DNA of 64,000 nucleotides from Acidobacteriota bacterium (lineage in GTDB: Bacteria; Acidobacteriota; Terriglobia; Terriglobales; Acidobacteriaceae), in the NCBI GenBank assembly GCA_021803035.1, contig JAJZME010000012.1, positions 1 to 64,000 on the forward strand, written 5' to 3'. Numbering within the stretch: position 1 is the first letter of the stretch; each line of letters begins with the position of its first letter. Of the stretch, positions 9,094-18,341 are shown in pieces. The notes under the pieces are model-generated. The model did not search any database, had not been told where the DNA came from, and worked only from the letters and a program-made list of their open reading frames with translations. The translations under genes were made by a program, and so were the position numbers.

Positions 9094-9645
9094 TCAGGAC
9101 TTGATCCGGCTCCGCAGACCGGCCAGCGCTTCCCAGCGGGGGTCTGCCGGACCCTCTTCGCAGGTGCACGTCTGGTAGTTGCGGTTCACGCCACAGCGCG
9201 GACAAAGTCCTTTGCAGTCAGGCTTGCACAGTGTTCTGACCGGCAGGGCCAAAAATATCTGCTCGCGCAGCACATCTTCAAGCAACAGACTGTCTTTTTG
9301 ATAATACCCGATTTCGGTTTCGGGCGCAGTAATCGACCGTTCCGGCGCGTCCGAGTCGGCGCCCGCGGGCCGGAAGATCAGGTCGAACTCCGCAGCCAGC
9401 GGAATCTCGACCGGCTCGAGGCAGCGGGCGCATGGAACCTGAAATTTCCCCGAAAACCGCCCTCGCAGCCGGATGTCCGGGACGATCTCCTTCGGTCCCC
9501 GGTGCTCGTGGAGCACTTCCGCGCGTCCCGACGTGGCCAGCGGCCCGTTCTGCTCGGCCTGATCGCCGAAATCGACGGCACGCGGAGCCAGTTCCAGATC
9601 AAACTCGACCGGTTCCCGCTCCAACTCGCTTACGGTGAACTCCAT
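9094..9645 (-). CDS. yceD: YceD / DUF177 family protein
   Basis: 183 aa from ATG 9645 (an ATG at 9663 would add six residues; neither has a strong ribosome site). The YceD family is linked to 23S rRNA accumulation and is nearly always upstream of rpmF, as here. Seen: VPCARCLEPVEIPLAAEFDLIF (the conserved CxxC-LEP segment) around residue 80, and a C-terminal CKPDCKGLCPRCGVNRN cluster that looks like a zinc site. The gap of 145 bases to rpmF is longer than usual, so rpmF may also have its own promoter. Confidence 0.88.
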   Translation of the reverse strand: MEFTVSELEREPVEFDLELAPRAVDFGDQAEQNGPLATSGRAEVLHEHRGPKEIVPDIRLRGRFSGKFQVPCARCLEPVEIPLAAEFDLIFRPAGADSDAPERSITAPETEIGYYQKDSLLLEDVLREQIFLALPVRTLCKPDCKGLCPRCGVNRNYQTCTCEEGPADPRWEALAGLRSRIKS

Positions 9646-9825
9646 ACATCGAGGGTATAGCATTTTGCCCGTGGCGGAGAAGCTTCAGAGTAAATAGCGC
9701 TCGCGCCGAAATTCGATTTCAGGACAACTTCTCCCTGCTCTGGGTGTTCAACTTGGCATACACTGAACGCACACAAACATATGCGTTCCAGGCAAGACCG
9801 GCAAGGTTTTGCAGAGGAGGTTGTG

Positions 9826-10905
9826 ATGAAAGCGCTCCATTCTGCGCGGTGGCTGTTGTTGGCGCTTCTTCTTTGTCTGGTCCCGGCAACGTCCTATGCC
9901 GGTGTGTTTATCAGCGTAGGCTATGCTCCGCCGCCTTTGCCGGTTTATGCGCAGCCGATGTGCCCTGGTCCCGGCCTGATCTGGACGCCCGGCTATTGGG
10001 CCTATGGCCCGGAGGGCTACTATTGGGTGCCCGGCGCCTGGGTTCCGGCGCCTTTCGTGGGCGCACTCTGGACCCCCGGTTATTGGGGTTGGTCAGCCAA
10101 TCTCTACGTGTGGCATCCAGGCTACTGGGGCCGAACCGTCGGCTACTACGGCGGCGTGAACTATGGCTTTGGCTACTTCGGCATCGGGTTTGTAGGCGGC
10201 AGGTGGCGTAACGGCTTCTTTGACTACAACAGGGCCGTGTGGCGCGTCAATACGCGCGTGATCCGCAACACCTACTACGACAACAGGGATTTCAATCGCT
10301 ATACCGTGGTTCGCGACGGCCATGTGGCTTATAACGGCGGGCCTGGCGGAATTCGCTATCAACCCAATGCCCAGGAGCGGATGGCCGAACGCGAACAGCA
10401 CATGGAGCGGACCTCATTCCAGGCTCAGCACGCGGAAGCGGCGATGCGCGACCGCAATGCCTATGCGCGATTCAATGGCGGGCGTCCGCGCAATCTGGTC
10501 ACCGACCGGCCGCTGGGACGGGAGTCCCGGCCTGCTCCTCAGGCGCGGCAGATGGAGCGGCCGCAAGGGCGGCAAAATCCCCAGTACGAGCAAAACCGGC
10601 AGCAGCCACAACAGCAGCGCCGGCAGCAGGAGCAGCGCCAGCAGCCGCAGTATCGTCGGCAGCCGCAACAGCAGAGGCCGCAACCAGAGAATCGCCCGCC
10701 GCAGTACCGCCAGCAGCCGCAGTACCGTGAGCAGCAGTACCGTCAGCCGCAATACCGTCAGCAGCAGTATCGCCAGACGCAGCGGACTGCGCCGCAATTC
10801 CGCCGGCAAACCGAACGGCGCGCCCAGCCACAAGGGCGTGCTGAACAGCGTGGACGCGGACAGTCCAGGCCGCAGCATGACAACCACGGACGCAGAAACC
10901 GGTGA
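9826..10905 (+). CDS. Exported YXWGXW-repeat protein with Gln/Arg/Tyr-rich tail
   Basis: 359 aa. The start ATG 9826 follows GAGGAGG. The signal peptide (WLLLALLLCLVPATSYA) ends near residue 25. Residues about 35-125 hold repeated aromatic units (TPGYWAYGPEGYYWVPGAWV, LWTPGYWGW, VWHPGYWGR), the YXWGXW repeat family of unknown function. From about residue 250 the chain becomes almost only Gln, Arg, Pro and Tyr (QYRQQPQYREQQYRQPQYRQ and similar), ending in a basic RGRGQSRPQHDNHGRRNR tail. The tail is encoded by near-tandem DNA repeats of CAGTACCGTCAGC type. Probably periplasmic or cell-surface, possibly binding polyanions; role not known. Confidence 0.8.
   Translation: MKALHSARWLLLALLLCLVPATSYAGVFISVGYAPPPLPVYAQPMCPGPGLIWTPGYWAYGPEGYYWVPGAWVPAPFVGALWTPGYWGWSANLYVWHPGYWGRTVGYYGGVNYGFGYFGIGFVGGRWRNGFFDYNRAVWRVNTRVIRNTYYDNRDFNRYTVVRDGHVAYNGGPGGIRYQPNAQERMAEREQHMERTSFQAQHAEAAMRDRNAYARFNGGRPRNLVTDRPLGRESRPAPQARQMERPQGRQNPQYEQNRQQPQQQRRQQEQRQQPQYRRQPQQQRPQPENRPPQYRQQPQYREQQYRQPQYRQQQYRQTQRTAPQFRRQTERRAQPQGRAEQRGRGQSRPQHDNHGRRNR
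10690..10790 (+). repeat. Imperfect tandem repeats encoding Q-Y-R-Q units
   Basis: Units close to CAGTACCGTCAGCAG recur about every 12-15 bases inside the 3' part of the YXWGXW gene, producing QPQYR / QQYRQ repeats. In-frame repeat number is likely to vary between strains. Confidence 0.7.
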
Positions 10906-10924
10906 GATAGGGAGGGTCATAGCC

Positions 10925-10950
10925 AAGGCCCGCGGCGCGCCGTGGGCCTT
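10925..10950. terminator. Bidirectional GC-rich hairpin between convergent genes
   Basis: AAGGCCCGCGGC and GCCGTGGGCCTT pair over 12 bp (one G.T wobble) around a two-base centre, in the 51-base gap between the YXWGXW gene stop and the recJ stop. No strong U tract follows, so it may work as a transcript-stabilising end. Confidence 0.55.
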
Positions 10951-10956
10951 GCCGTG

Positions 10957-12822
10957 TCAGGGGGTCGTCGGCTCCATGCCCGCGATTTCGACCTCGATGC
11001 CTCCGTACTCTGGATGCTCATTTTCGCGGATGCGGTAGGCAAGATCGATGAAGCTGCCTTCGCGAAGCCCGAGCGCCGCCGCGCGAACGGCCAGATCCCA
11101 GCCCACTGCGCGGATGGAGCCGCTGGAGCCCGGCAAAATCGCGGACGCCCCACGTGGCTGGGGCGCGGCGCGCTCCGGTTCCTGGGCCAGTTCCAGCCGC
11201 ACATGTCGGTCCTTCATGATCCGCGGCGCGGTAAGCAGGCGAGCGTGACGGGCCACAAACAAGGGCTCCGGGTTGCCGTGCCCCAGCGGTTCCAGCTTGC
11301 GCAGCCAGCCGGCCAGAACCGGGGTGATGCGGTCCAGCGGCAGATGGGCGTGAATGCGCAGCAGGTGTTCTGGCTCGCGCGCCGCCAGATGCTCTTCGGC
11401 GTAAGCGCGCAAGCGGCGTTTTAGCTCCGGCAGCGATGCGGCAGGCAAGGCAAAGCCCACGGCAAAGGCGTGTCCGCCAAAGCGCGTGAACAGCCCGGCG
11501 CAACTCTCGATGGCATTGAGCAACTGAAATCCGTCCACCGAACGGCCGGAGCCGTAGGCCACGCCGTCTTCCACGCTGACTACAATAGCCGGCTTGGCGG
11601 TGCGCTCCACCACGCGCGAGGCCAGAATGCCGATGACGCCGCGGTGCCAGCCGTCACCCTCGACCACCAGCAGCCGGTCGGCAATCAGATCCGCGTCGGA
11701 AGCCAGGCGCGTCTCAATCACGCGCAGGGCGGCGGCTTCGGCATCGCGCCGCTCGCGGTTCAGCCGGTCCAGCTTTGCGGCCAGTTCCGCAGCGCGCATC
11801 GAGTCGCGTGTCAAAAAAAGCTCCACCACATCAGAGGCCACGTCCATGCGCCCGGCCGCGTTGATGCGCGGGGCAAGGCGAAAAGCCACATCGAAGCCGG
11901 TAAGCTGCCGGGTGGCCGGGTCCAGCGCGGCGGCGGCGAACAGCGCACGCAAGCCCGCGCCCACAGGCTGCCGCAGCTCGCGCAGTCCCAGCGCGGCGAT
12001 GACGCGGTTCTCGCCGCGCAACGGGACGGCGTCGGCGATGGTGGCAATGGCCGCCATCTTCAGAAAGCTCGGCAGGGTCTTTTCGCGGGTGCGCGTGGCG
12101 TCGCGCCGCTCCAGCAGCGCCTGCGCCAGCTTGAGAGCAATCGCCGCGCCGCAGAGCGATTTTTCCGGGTAGCCGCAGCCGGGCTGGTTGGGGTTCAGGA
12201 TCGCCAGCGCCGCGGGCAGCTTATCGCCGGCTTCGGGCAGGTGGTGATCGGTGACGATCAGATCCAGACCCAGCCGCCGCGCCGTTTCCGCCTCGGCAAA
12301 GGCGCGCATGCCGGTGTCGACCGTCACCACCAGCCGCACGCCCTCGGCATGGACCGCTTCCAGTACGCTCGACTGCAGCCCGTAGCCCTCGTGCAGGCGG
12401 TGCGGGACGTGAAACCGCGCCTTGCCGCCCATCATCTCAATGGCCGTTTTCAGCAGCACCACCGCCGTGGTCCCGTCCACGTCGTAGTCGCCGTAGAGCA
12501 GCACCGGCTCGCGGTTGACAATGGCCCGCTCCAGCCGCTCCACGGCCGCGCTCATGCCGCGCATCAGAAATGGATCGTGGAGATGATCGAGTTCGGGATT
12601 CAGAAACGCATGAGCCGCAGAGGCGCTGGATACGCCGCGCGCCACCAGCAGCTCGGCCAGCACGTGCGGCAGGCGCGCTTCCCGGGCCAGAGCCGCGGCG
12701 GCCTCGGCATTGGGCGCCGCCACCAGCCATCGCTGACGCGGCAGCCCGCGCGGCGCAGCAGGAGAGCACGCCGCCGTTTCGCCTTGTGCCGTCGCCGTCC
12801 CCGTTGCCTGCACCCTGGTCAC
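10957..12822 (-). CDS. recJ: Single-stranded-DNA-specific exonuclease RecJ
   Basis: 621 aa, start GTG at 12822. RecJ degrades single-stranded DNA 5' to 3' in recombination and repair. DHH-family metal motifs are present: DYDVDGTTAVVLLK near residue 97, VTVDTG near 150, DHHLPEAGD near 172 (motif III), with GAAIALKLAQAL and PRINAAGRMD later. The DHHA1 part shows FTRFGGHAFAVGFALP near residue 465, and a C-terminal OB domain follows. It starts 5 bases after the preceding gene's stop, so the two are co-transcribed. Confidence 0.95.
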   Translation of the reverse strand: MTRVQATGTATAQGETAACSPAAPRGLPRQRWLVAAPNAEAAAALAREARLPHVLAELLVARGVSSASAAHAFLNPELDHLHDPFLMRGMSAAVERLERAIVNREPVLLYGDYDVDGTTAVVLLKTAIEMMGGKARFHVPHRLHEGYGLQSSVLEAVHAEGVRLVVTVDTGMRAFAEAETARRLGLDLIVTDHHLPEAGDKLPAALAILNPNQPGCGYPEKSLCGAAIALKLAQALLERRDATRTREKTLPSFLKMAAIATIADAVPLRGENRVIAALGLRELRQPVGAGLRALFAAAALDPATRQLTGFDVAFRLAPRINAAGRMDVASDVVELFLTRDSMRAAELAAKLDRLNRERRDAEAAALRVIETRLASDADLIADRLLVVEGDGWHRGVIGILASRVVERTAKPAIVVSVEDGVAYGSGRSVDGFQLLNAIESCAGLFTRFGGHAFAVGFALPAASLPELKRRLRAYAEEHLAAREPEHLLRIHAHLPLDRITPVLAGWLRKLEPLGHGNPEPLFVARHARLLTAPRIMKDRHVRLELAQEPERAAPQPRGASAILPGSSGSIRAVGWDLAVRAAALGLREGSFIDLAYRIRENEHPEYGGIEVEIAGMEPTTP

Positions 12823-12827
12823 CCGGC

Positions 12828-13304
12828 CTATTCGTCCTCGTCGTCGGGGTGGGCATCGTCGATCATGATGTCCTGAAAGCTCTCGATGTCTTCGAGCAGT
12901 GTCTGGTAGCGCTCATACCACTCGGTGGTGGTCTCGTGCAGAAACACCAGTCCCTGGTACACAAAGCCGAGCTGGATGTAGCCCAGCATTCCGGCGTACT
13001 TGCGAAGCCATTTGGCTTCTACCAGTTCGGTGGCCTCTTCGTCGGGGAAGTTCATCTCGCCGGCCTCGCGCACCAGCGCATCCACTTCGTCGCGGTCCAG
13101 CGTCATCTCGCTGAAGGTAACAAAGGGCGCGCCTACGTGCTTGGCCATCTCCACGAAATCTTTCCACGCGTCGGGATTGCCTTTTCCCTCCCAGAGGATC
13201 GAGGGAATATCTTCGGTGACAAATCCTGGCAGACGGCGCAGGCCGTGCCCCTCGATAAATGCCACCATGTCGTCTTTGAGGGAGAGTAAATTGTCGGTGC
13301 TCAT
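12828..13304 (-). CDS. Acidic conserved-looking protein upstream of recJ, unknown function
   Basis: 158 aa from ATG 13304; not recognised. The protein is soluble, strongly acidic (IDDAHPDDEDE tail), with a GMLGYIQLGFVYQGLVFLHETT hydrophobic helix near residues 105-128 that is rather short and mixed for a TM segment. No catalytic motif is visible. It is transcribed with recJ (5-base gap) and divergently from the ferredoxin gene at 13416. The open frame continues to 13757 antisense to that ferredoxin, which is not credible coding. Confidence 0.65.
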   Translation of the reverse strand: MSTDNLLSLKDDMVAFIEGHGLRRLPGFVTEDIPSILWEGKGNPDAWKDFVEMAKHVGAPFVTFSEMTLDRDEVDALVREAGEMNFPDEEATELVEAKWLRKYAGMLGYIQLGFVYQGLVFLHETTTEWYERYQTLLEDIESFQDIMIDDAHPDDEDE

Positions 13305-13415
13305 ATTCAAGCAATCATTTTCGCAGATGCGGGCGGGTTTGGGCCGGAATAGTACAATCTTCCCCCGGCCGGGCCGAAGCTGTAATCTGAAATTATTCAC
13401 AAGGAGGAAAGCAGT

Positions 13416-13766
13416 TTGGCCAGCTTTGAGCGTCACGTGTTTGTCTGCCACAATGCTCGCCCGTCGGAAGCGCCGCGGCCCTCCTGCACGCGCGACGGCA
13501 CAAGCGATCTGCACGCCCGCCTGCAACGGCTCGCCAAAGCCGCCGGGCTTGCCGGCCGCGTGCGCATCAACAAATCCGGCTGCCTCGACCAGTGCGAGCA
13601 CGGCCCCATGGTGGTTATTTATCCGGAAGCCGTTTGGTACGGCAACGTCCGGCCTGAGGATGCCGAAGCCATTGTTGCCGAGCATCTGGTCGCCGGCCGG
13701 CCCGTGGAGCGCCTGCGCGTGGCCGAGGATTGCCTGAACGCCAAGAGTTGTCCGCATCGCAGTTGA
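13416..13766 (+). CDS. Thioredoxin-like [2Fe-2S] ferredoxin
   Basis: 116 aa, TTG start at 13416 with AAGGAGG eight bases upstream, a strong argument for this rare start. The pattern HVFVCHNARP, SCTRDG, INKSGCLDQCEHGPMVVIYP gives the four conserved Cys (about residues 11, 24, 56 and 60) of the thioredoxin-like [2Fe-2S] ferredoxins, and VVIYPEAVWY is the usual continuation. It would carry single electrons in the cytosol; the partner enzyme is not in the neighbourhood. Confidence 0.88.
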   Translation: MASFERHVFVCHNARPSEAPRPSCTRDGTSDLHARLQRLAKAAGLAGRVRINKSGCLDQCEHGPMVVIYPEAVWYGNVRPEDAEAIVAEHLVAGRPVERLRVAEDCLNAKSCPHRS

Positions 13767-13906
13767 CCTGTAATGGGTCCATGCCGGCTGAATTCGGGAC
13801 CGAAGCCCCGAGGCCGGGCGTGCTTGCCATGCGCCCCGCCGGTCCCGGTAGAGGGAGGTATGATGGGGAACGGAATCAGCAAAGTTTCATCTGAGGAGGC
13901 GCCACC

Positions 13907-14515
13907 TTGGCGGGCAAGCTCGAACTGCTGATGGGGCCGATGCGCAGTAATAAGACCGCGGAGCTGTTGCGGCGCGCCGAGATGCGCCGCCAGTACGCCA
14001 AGCAGTACGTGCTGGTGCTCAAGCCCAGCGACGACACCAAAGGGGGGCCGGGCATGGTGGAAAGCCGCAACCCCAACGGCCACGGCAAAATGACCGCTCT
14101 GGAGTTCAAATCGAGCGCGCCGTGGGAAGTGTTGCAAGCCATCGCCGACACGGAACAGCAAATCGGCAAGAAAGTCGAGTGCATCGCCATCGATGAGGGC
14201 CAGTTTGTCGACGGCCTTTTTCTCTTCGTCAAGCAGTTGCTCGACGCCGGCCACGATGTGCTGGTCGCGGGCCTCGACCTCGACTTCCGCGCCATGCCCT
14301 TCGGCGAAATGCTCAACCTGAGCTGGCTGGTCAACGCCTACGGCGGCAGCATCACCGAGTGCATGGCCTACTGCTCGTGCGGGGCGCGGGCGCTTTACTC
14401 GCAGAGGCTGATTGACGGCAAGCCCGCTCACTACAACAGCCCCATCAAGATGCCCGGCGACTCCTACGAGCCGCGCTGTGCGGAGCACTTCGTGCTGCCC
14501 GGCCGGCCGCATTAG
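13907..14515 (+). CDS. tdk: Thymidine kinase
   Basis: 202 aa, TTG start at 13907 preceded by GAGGAGG at 13893-13899. P-loop GPMRSNKTAELLRR near residue 10, the DEGQF motif (IAIDEGQFVDGLF, near 90) with the catalytic Glu, and a CSCGARALYS zinc-type pair near 158. It phosphorylates thymidine to dTMP for nucleotide salvage. Two neighbouring genes (13416 and 13907) both use TTG starts with strong ribosome sites. Confidence 0.93.
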   Translation: MAGKLELLMGPMRSNKTAELLRRAEMRRQYAKQYVLVLKPSDDTKGGPGMVESRNPNGHGKMTALEFKSSAPWEVLQAIADTEQQIGKKVECIAIDEGQFVDGLFLFVKQLLDAGHDVLVAGLDLDFRAMPFGEMLNLSWLVNAYGGSITECMAYCSCGARALYSQRLIDGKPAHYNSPIKMPGDSYEPRCAEHFVLPGRPH

Positions 14516-14703
14516 GGAAGCGCGCCATCGTCAATCCTTGCGCAACTCGACGTTCACCGGCAACTGCGGATCCCTGCGCCGAAGTGCTGAGGAGGATGCG
14601 AAGTGGCAATTCCGGCGAACGCTAAACTTCACTGAAAGTTGCTTTTTCGGTCCGGTGTGGAGCATTCGTTCTGCGGTCGCCTCCGCTGCTAAACTGATCT
14701 CTG

Positions 14704-17700
14704 ATGATCCTGCCGTTTGTCCGCGAGATTTTTGCGGAGCTGGAGCATGCGCCGGCCTTTGAGCGCGTTCGCAGGCATCTGAGCCTGGGTGCGGGGCGGC
14801 GGCGTGTATCCGGAATGACCGCTACAGCGCGGGCGCTTTACCTGCCGCTGATGGCGCGGGCCGCCAAGCAGCTTGCCATTGTCATCGTCGCCGACAACAA
14901 GGCCGCCGAGGCTCTTGAAACCGTGCTGCGCGCCGGCTGCGACCTTACCGGCGCCGTCGATCCGGAGCGCGTGGTCCGCCTGCCCGCTCACGACGTCCTT
15001 CCGTTTGAAAATCTCTCTCCGCATCCCGACGTGCAAGAGCAGCGCGCGGCGGCGTTGTGGAAGCTGGCTACCGGGGCCGTCTCCATCCTTATTGCACCCG
15101 TTGAAGCGGCGGCGCTCAAGCTCTTCAACCGCGATTACTACGCCAGCCTCACCGTCACGCTCCGCCGTGGCGAAGAGGTGGACGTGGAGGTGCTCACCGG
15201 CCACCTGGCCAGCGTGGGCTACGCGCAGATGGACCTGGTGGAAATGCCGGGGCAGTTCACGCGCCGCGGCGGCATTCTCGATGTCTATTCGCCCGAGGCC
15301 GACCGCCCCGTGCGCATCGAGTTCTTCGGCGACGAGATCGACACCATCCGCAAATTCGACCCCGAAACCCAGCGCTCGCAAAGTGGCCTGGACGAAACAC
15401 AACTGCTGCCGCTCACCGAAACCCCGGTAACCGAGCATCTGCTGGCCGCGGTTCACGGCCGCCTGACCCGCCAGCGCGTGGCAGTGGAAGGCGAGGACGA
15501 AGAGATGGCGGCCGAAGCCGCGGCGGCCACCGGCGTCAGCGTCTTTCCCGGCTGGGAGTTCTTTTCCACCGTGGCCGGCGCGGACCACTCGCTGCTTACG
15601 CTTCTGCCGCGCTGCGCGCTCTTCATCGATGAACCGGCCATGGTGCGCAACCAGATCGACCGCTGGTGGAACAAGGTCGAGCAGCGCCACGAGCGGTCGG
15701 GCATCGGATCGCTGATCCGCCCGGAAGACATCTACCTGCGCCCCGAGGTTTTGCAGTCCATGCTCGACTCGCACATGGGCCTCGATCTCGACCGGCTCGG
15801 CGCGGTGGACGTCCTCGACCACGACACGACCATGGGCGAGATCGAGCTGAATACCCGGCCCACGCTGCGCTTTCACGGATCCATTCCGGCGCTAACCGAG
15901 CAACTGAAGGCATTGATGGCGGCCGAAACCCACGTCGTGCTTGCGGCGCCCAACCAGGGCGACGTGGAGCGGCTGGCCACGGTGCTGCGCGAGTACCAGA
16001 TCCCCTACCGCCTGGGCAGCCGCATCGCGCATCGCGGCGGCGAAACGGTTCTGGAAGAATCCAGTTACCTAGCCGGCGATTTGCGCGTGCCCGTGATTGT
16101 GCGCACGCAGCTCTCCGCCGGCGTGAGCTTTGCCGACACAAATCTGATTGTCTTCGGCGCCAACGACTTGTCCGACGAAGCGGATATCGCCGCGCGCCCC
16201 GAGCCCAAGCGCTCCAAGACCGCGGCCTTTGTCTCCGACTTTCGCGACCTGTCCATCGGCGACTACGTGGTCCACGTCGAGCACGGCATCGCGCAATATC
16301 AGGGATTGAAAGAGATCGTGCAGGACGGCCTTTCGGTGGAATTCATGATTCTGGAGTTTGCCGAGCAGGCCAAGCTGTATGTGCCACTGACGCGCCTCGA
16401 TCTGATTCAGAAATACCGCTCCACCGAAGCCGGCCCTGCGCCGGTGCTGAATAGACTCGGTTCCCAGCAGTGGGCGAAGACCAAGGCCCGCGTGCGCAAG
16501 GCCATGCAGGACATGACGGCCGAGTTGTTGAAGTTGTATGCCGAGCGGGAAACGGTGCAGGGCACGGCCTTCTCCAAGGACAACGAGTTTCAGCGCGAGT
16601 TCGAAGATGCCTTCGACTACAGCGAAACCGACGACCAGCTATCGGCAATCAGGGCCATCAAATGCGATATGGAATCTTCCATGCCCATGGATCGCCTGCT
16701 TTGCGGTGACGTGGGCTACGGCAAGACCGAAGTGGCCATGCGCGCGGCCTTCAAGGCTGTGCAGGACGGCAAGCAGGTCGCGGTTCTTACGCCCACCACC
16801 GTGCTCAGCTTCCAGCACTTCGAAACCTTCAAGCGCCGCTTTGCGCAGTTTCCCATCATCATTGAGCTAATCTCGCGTTTCCGTACGCCCAAGGAGCAGA
16901 AGCAGATCGTCGAGCGCGTGGAAACAGGCAAGGTTGACATCCTCATCGGCACGCACCGGCTGCTGTCCAAGGACATCAAGTTCCAGGATCTGGGCCTGCT
17001 GATCGTGGACGAGGAGCAGCGCTTCGGTGTGCGCCACAAGGAGCGCCTCAAGCAGATGCGCAAGGAGATCGACGTGCTGGCGATGAGCGCCACGCCCATC
17101 CCGCGCACCCTGCACATGTCGCTCGTGGGCCTGCGCGATATGAGCGTAATCGAAACACCGCCCAAAGACCGCATGGCCATTCAAACCGTGGTGGCCAAGT
17201 ACGACGAGCGCATCATTCGTTCCGCCGTCGAAGTGGAACTGGAGCGCGGCGGGCAGGTCTACTTTGTCCACAACCGCGTCGAGTCCATCTACGAAATCGC
17301 CGCGCGCATTCAGGAGCTGGTGCCGGCAGCGCGCGTCGCCGTCGGCCACGGCCAGATGAGCGAGGGCGAGCTGGAAAAAGTGATGCTGGCCTTCATGCAT
17401 CATGAGTTCGACGTGCTGGTGGCCACCACGATCATCGAAAACGGCCTCGACATTCCGCTTGCCAATACCATCCTGATCAGCCGTGCCGACCGTCACGGCC
17501 TCAGCGAGCTTTACCAGTTGCGCGGCCGCGTGGGCCGCTCCAACCGCCGCGCCTATGCGTATCTGCTGGTGCCGGCCGAAGATCAGTTGACCGAGATCGC
17601 CCGCCGCCGGCTGGCCGCGCTCAAAGAGTTCAGCGATCTGGGCGCGGGCTTCAAGATCGCCGCGCTGGACCTCGAGCTGCGCGGAGCCGGCAACATGCTG

Positions 17701-18261
17701 GGCGGCGAGCAGAGCGGCCACATCGAGGCCGTGGGCTTCGAGTTATACACCTCGATGCTGGAAACCGCGGTGAAGGAGATGAAGGGCGAGAGCCACGAAG
17801 AGCGTCCCACCGCGCAGCTCAATCTGGGCATCGCGCTGCGCATCGACGAGAGCTATGTGCCCGAAGAGAACCAGCGGCTGCGGCTCTACAAGAAGATCGC
17901 CGGCGCGGCCAGCGAAACCGCGGTGAACGAGGTTCGCGCCGAGATGCAGGACCGCTACGGCACCCTGCCCGACGCCACCGTGTATTTGCTGGAGGCGGCG
18001 ATGATCCGCCTGGAGTGCGAGCGCATCGGTATTGCGCAGGTCGACCGCAAGCGCGGCGAGCTGCAGATACGCTTTACCGAAAACGCAGCGGTGGATCCGC
18101 AGCACCTGATGCGGCTGGTGGCGCGTAACGCCAAACGCGGCGCGCAGTTCACGCCGCAAGGGCTGCTAAAGTATCCTTTGGCTGCGGCACGGCCTGACGA
18201 AGTCTTGCTTGAAATTCATGAACTACTTGCAAACTTGGCCCCTGCGCAGGTGAGCGCATAG
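14704..18261 (+). CDS. mfd: Transcription-repair coupling factor Mfd
   Basis: 1185 aa. Mfd displaces RNA polymerase stalled at DNA lesions and recruits UvrA. The N-terminal UvrB-like module includes RRGGILDVYSPEADRPVRIEFFGDEIDTIR (quoted in part; near residue 190). The RNA-polymerase-interacting domain begins IGDYVVHVEHGIAQYQG near residue 520. The translocase module has GDVGYGKTEVAMRAAF (Walker A, near 670), the DEEQ box (VDEEQRFG) near 770, SATPIPRTLH, and the C-terminal LRGRVGRSNRRAYAYLL. The C-terminal TRCF domain (LGIALRIDESYVPEENQRL) is intact. Upstream bases 14516-14703 show no clear promoter. Confidence 0.97.
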   Translation: MILPFVREIFAELEHAPAFERVRRHLSLGAGRRRVSGMTATARALYLPLMARAAKQLAIVIVADNKAAEALETVLRAGCDLTGAVDPERVVRLPAHDVLPFENLSPHPDVQEQRAAALWKLATGAVSILIAPVEAAALKLFNRDYYASLTVTLRRGEEVDVEVLTGHLASVGYAQMDLVEMPGQFTRRGGILDVYSPEADRPVRIEFFGDEIDTIRKFDPETQRSQSGLDETQLLPLTETPVTEHLLAAVHGRLTRQRVAVEGEDEEMAAEAAAATGVSVFPGWEFFSTVAGADHSLLTLLPRCALFIDEPAMVRNQIDRWWNKVEQRHERSGIGSLIRPEDIYLRPEVLQSMLDSHMGLDLDRLGAVDVLDHDTTMGEIELNTRPTLRFHGSIPALTEQLKALMAAETHVVLAAPNQGDVERLATVLREYQIPYRLGSRIAHRGGETVLEESSYLAGDLRVPVIVRTQLSAGVSFADTNLIVFGANDLSDEADIAARPEPKRSKTAAFVSDFRDLSIGDYVVHVEHGIAQYQGLKEIVQDGLSVEFMILEFAEQAKLYVPLTRLDLIQKYRSTEAGPAPVLNRLGSQQWAKTKARVRKAMQDMTAELLKLYAERETVQGTAFSKDNEFQREFEDAFDYSETDDQLSAIRAIKCDMESSMPMDRLLCGDVGYGKTEVAMRAAFKAVQDGKQVAVLTPTTVLSFQHFETFKRRFAQFPIIIELISRFRTPKEQKQIVERVETGKVDILIGTHRLLSKDIKFQDLGLLIVDEEQRFGVRHKERLKQMRKEIDVLAMSATPIPRTLHMSLVGLRDMSVIETPPKDRMAIQTVVAKYDERIIRSAVEVELERGGQVYFVHNRVESIYEIAARIQELVPAARVAVGHGQMSEGELEKVMLAFMHHEFDVLVATTIIENGLDIPLANTILISRADRHGLSELYQLRGRVGRSNRRAYAYLLVPAEDQLTEIARRRLAALKEFSDLGAGFKIAALDLELRGAGNMLGGEQSGHIEAVGFELYTSMLETAVKEMKGESHEERPTAQLNLGIALRIDESYVPEENQRLRLYKKIAGAASETAVNEVRAEMQDRYGTLPDATVYLLEAAMIRLECERIGIAQVDRKRGELQIRFTENAAVDPQHLMRLVARNAKRGAQFTPQGLLKYPLAAARPDEVLLEIHELLANLAPAQVSA

Positions 18262-18341
18262 GACTATCCAGGAATGTTGCTGGCGTTGCGCTGCAACCTC
18301 ACCGGCCGTGCCAACACAATGGCGCCGAACAAGGAGATGAA

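Noticed and set aside
10957-12876. Long plus-strand ORF opposite recJ
   Set aside because: RecJ motifs on the minus strand are unambiguous; the plus frame is Arg/His/Gln-rich with no domain.
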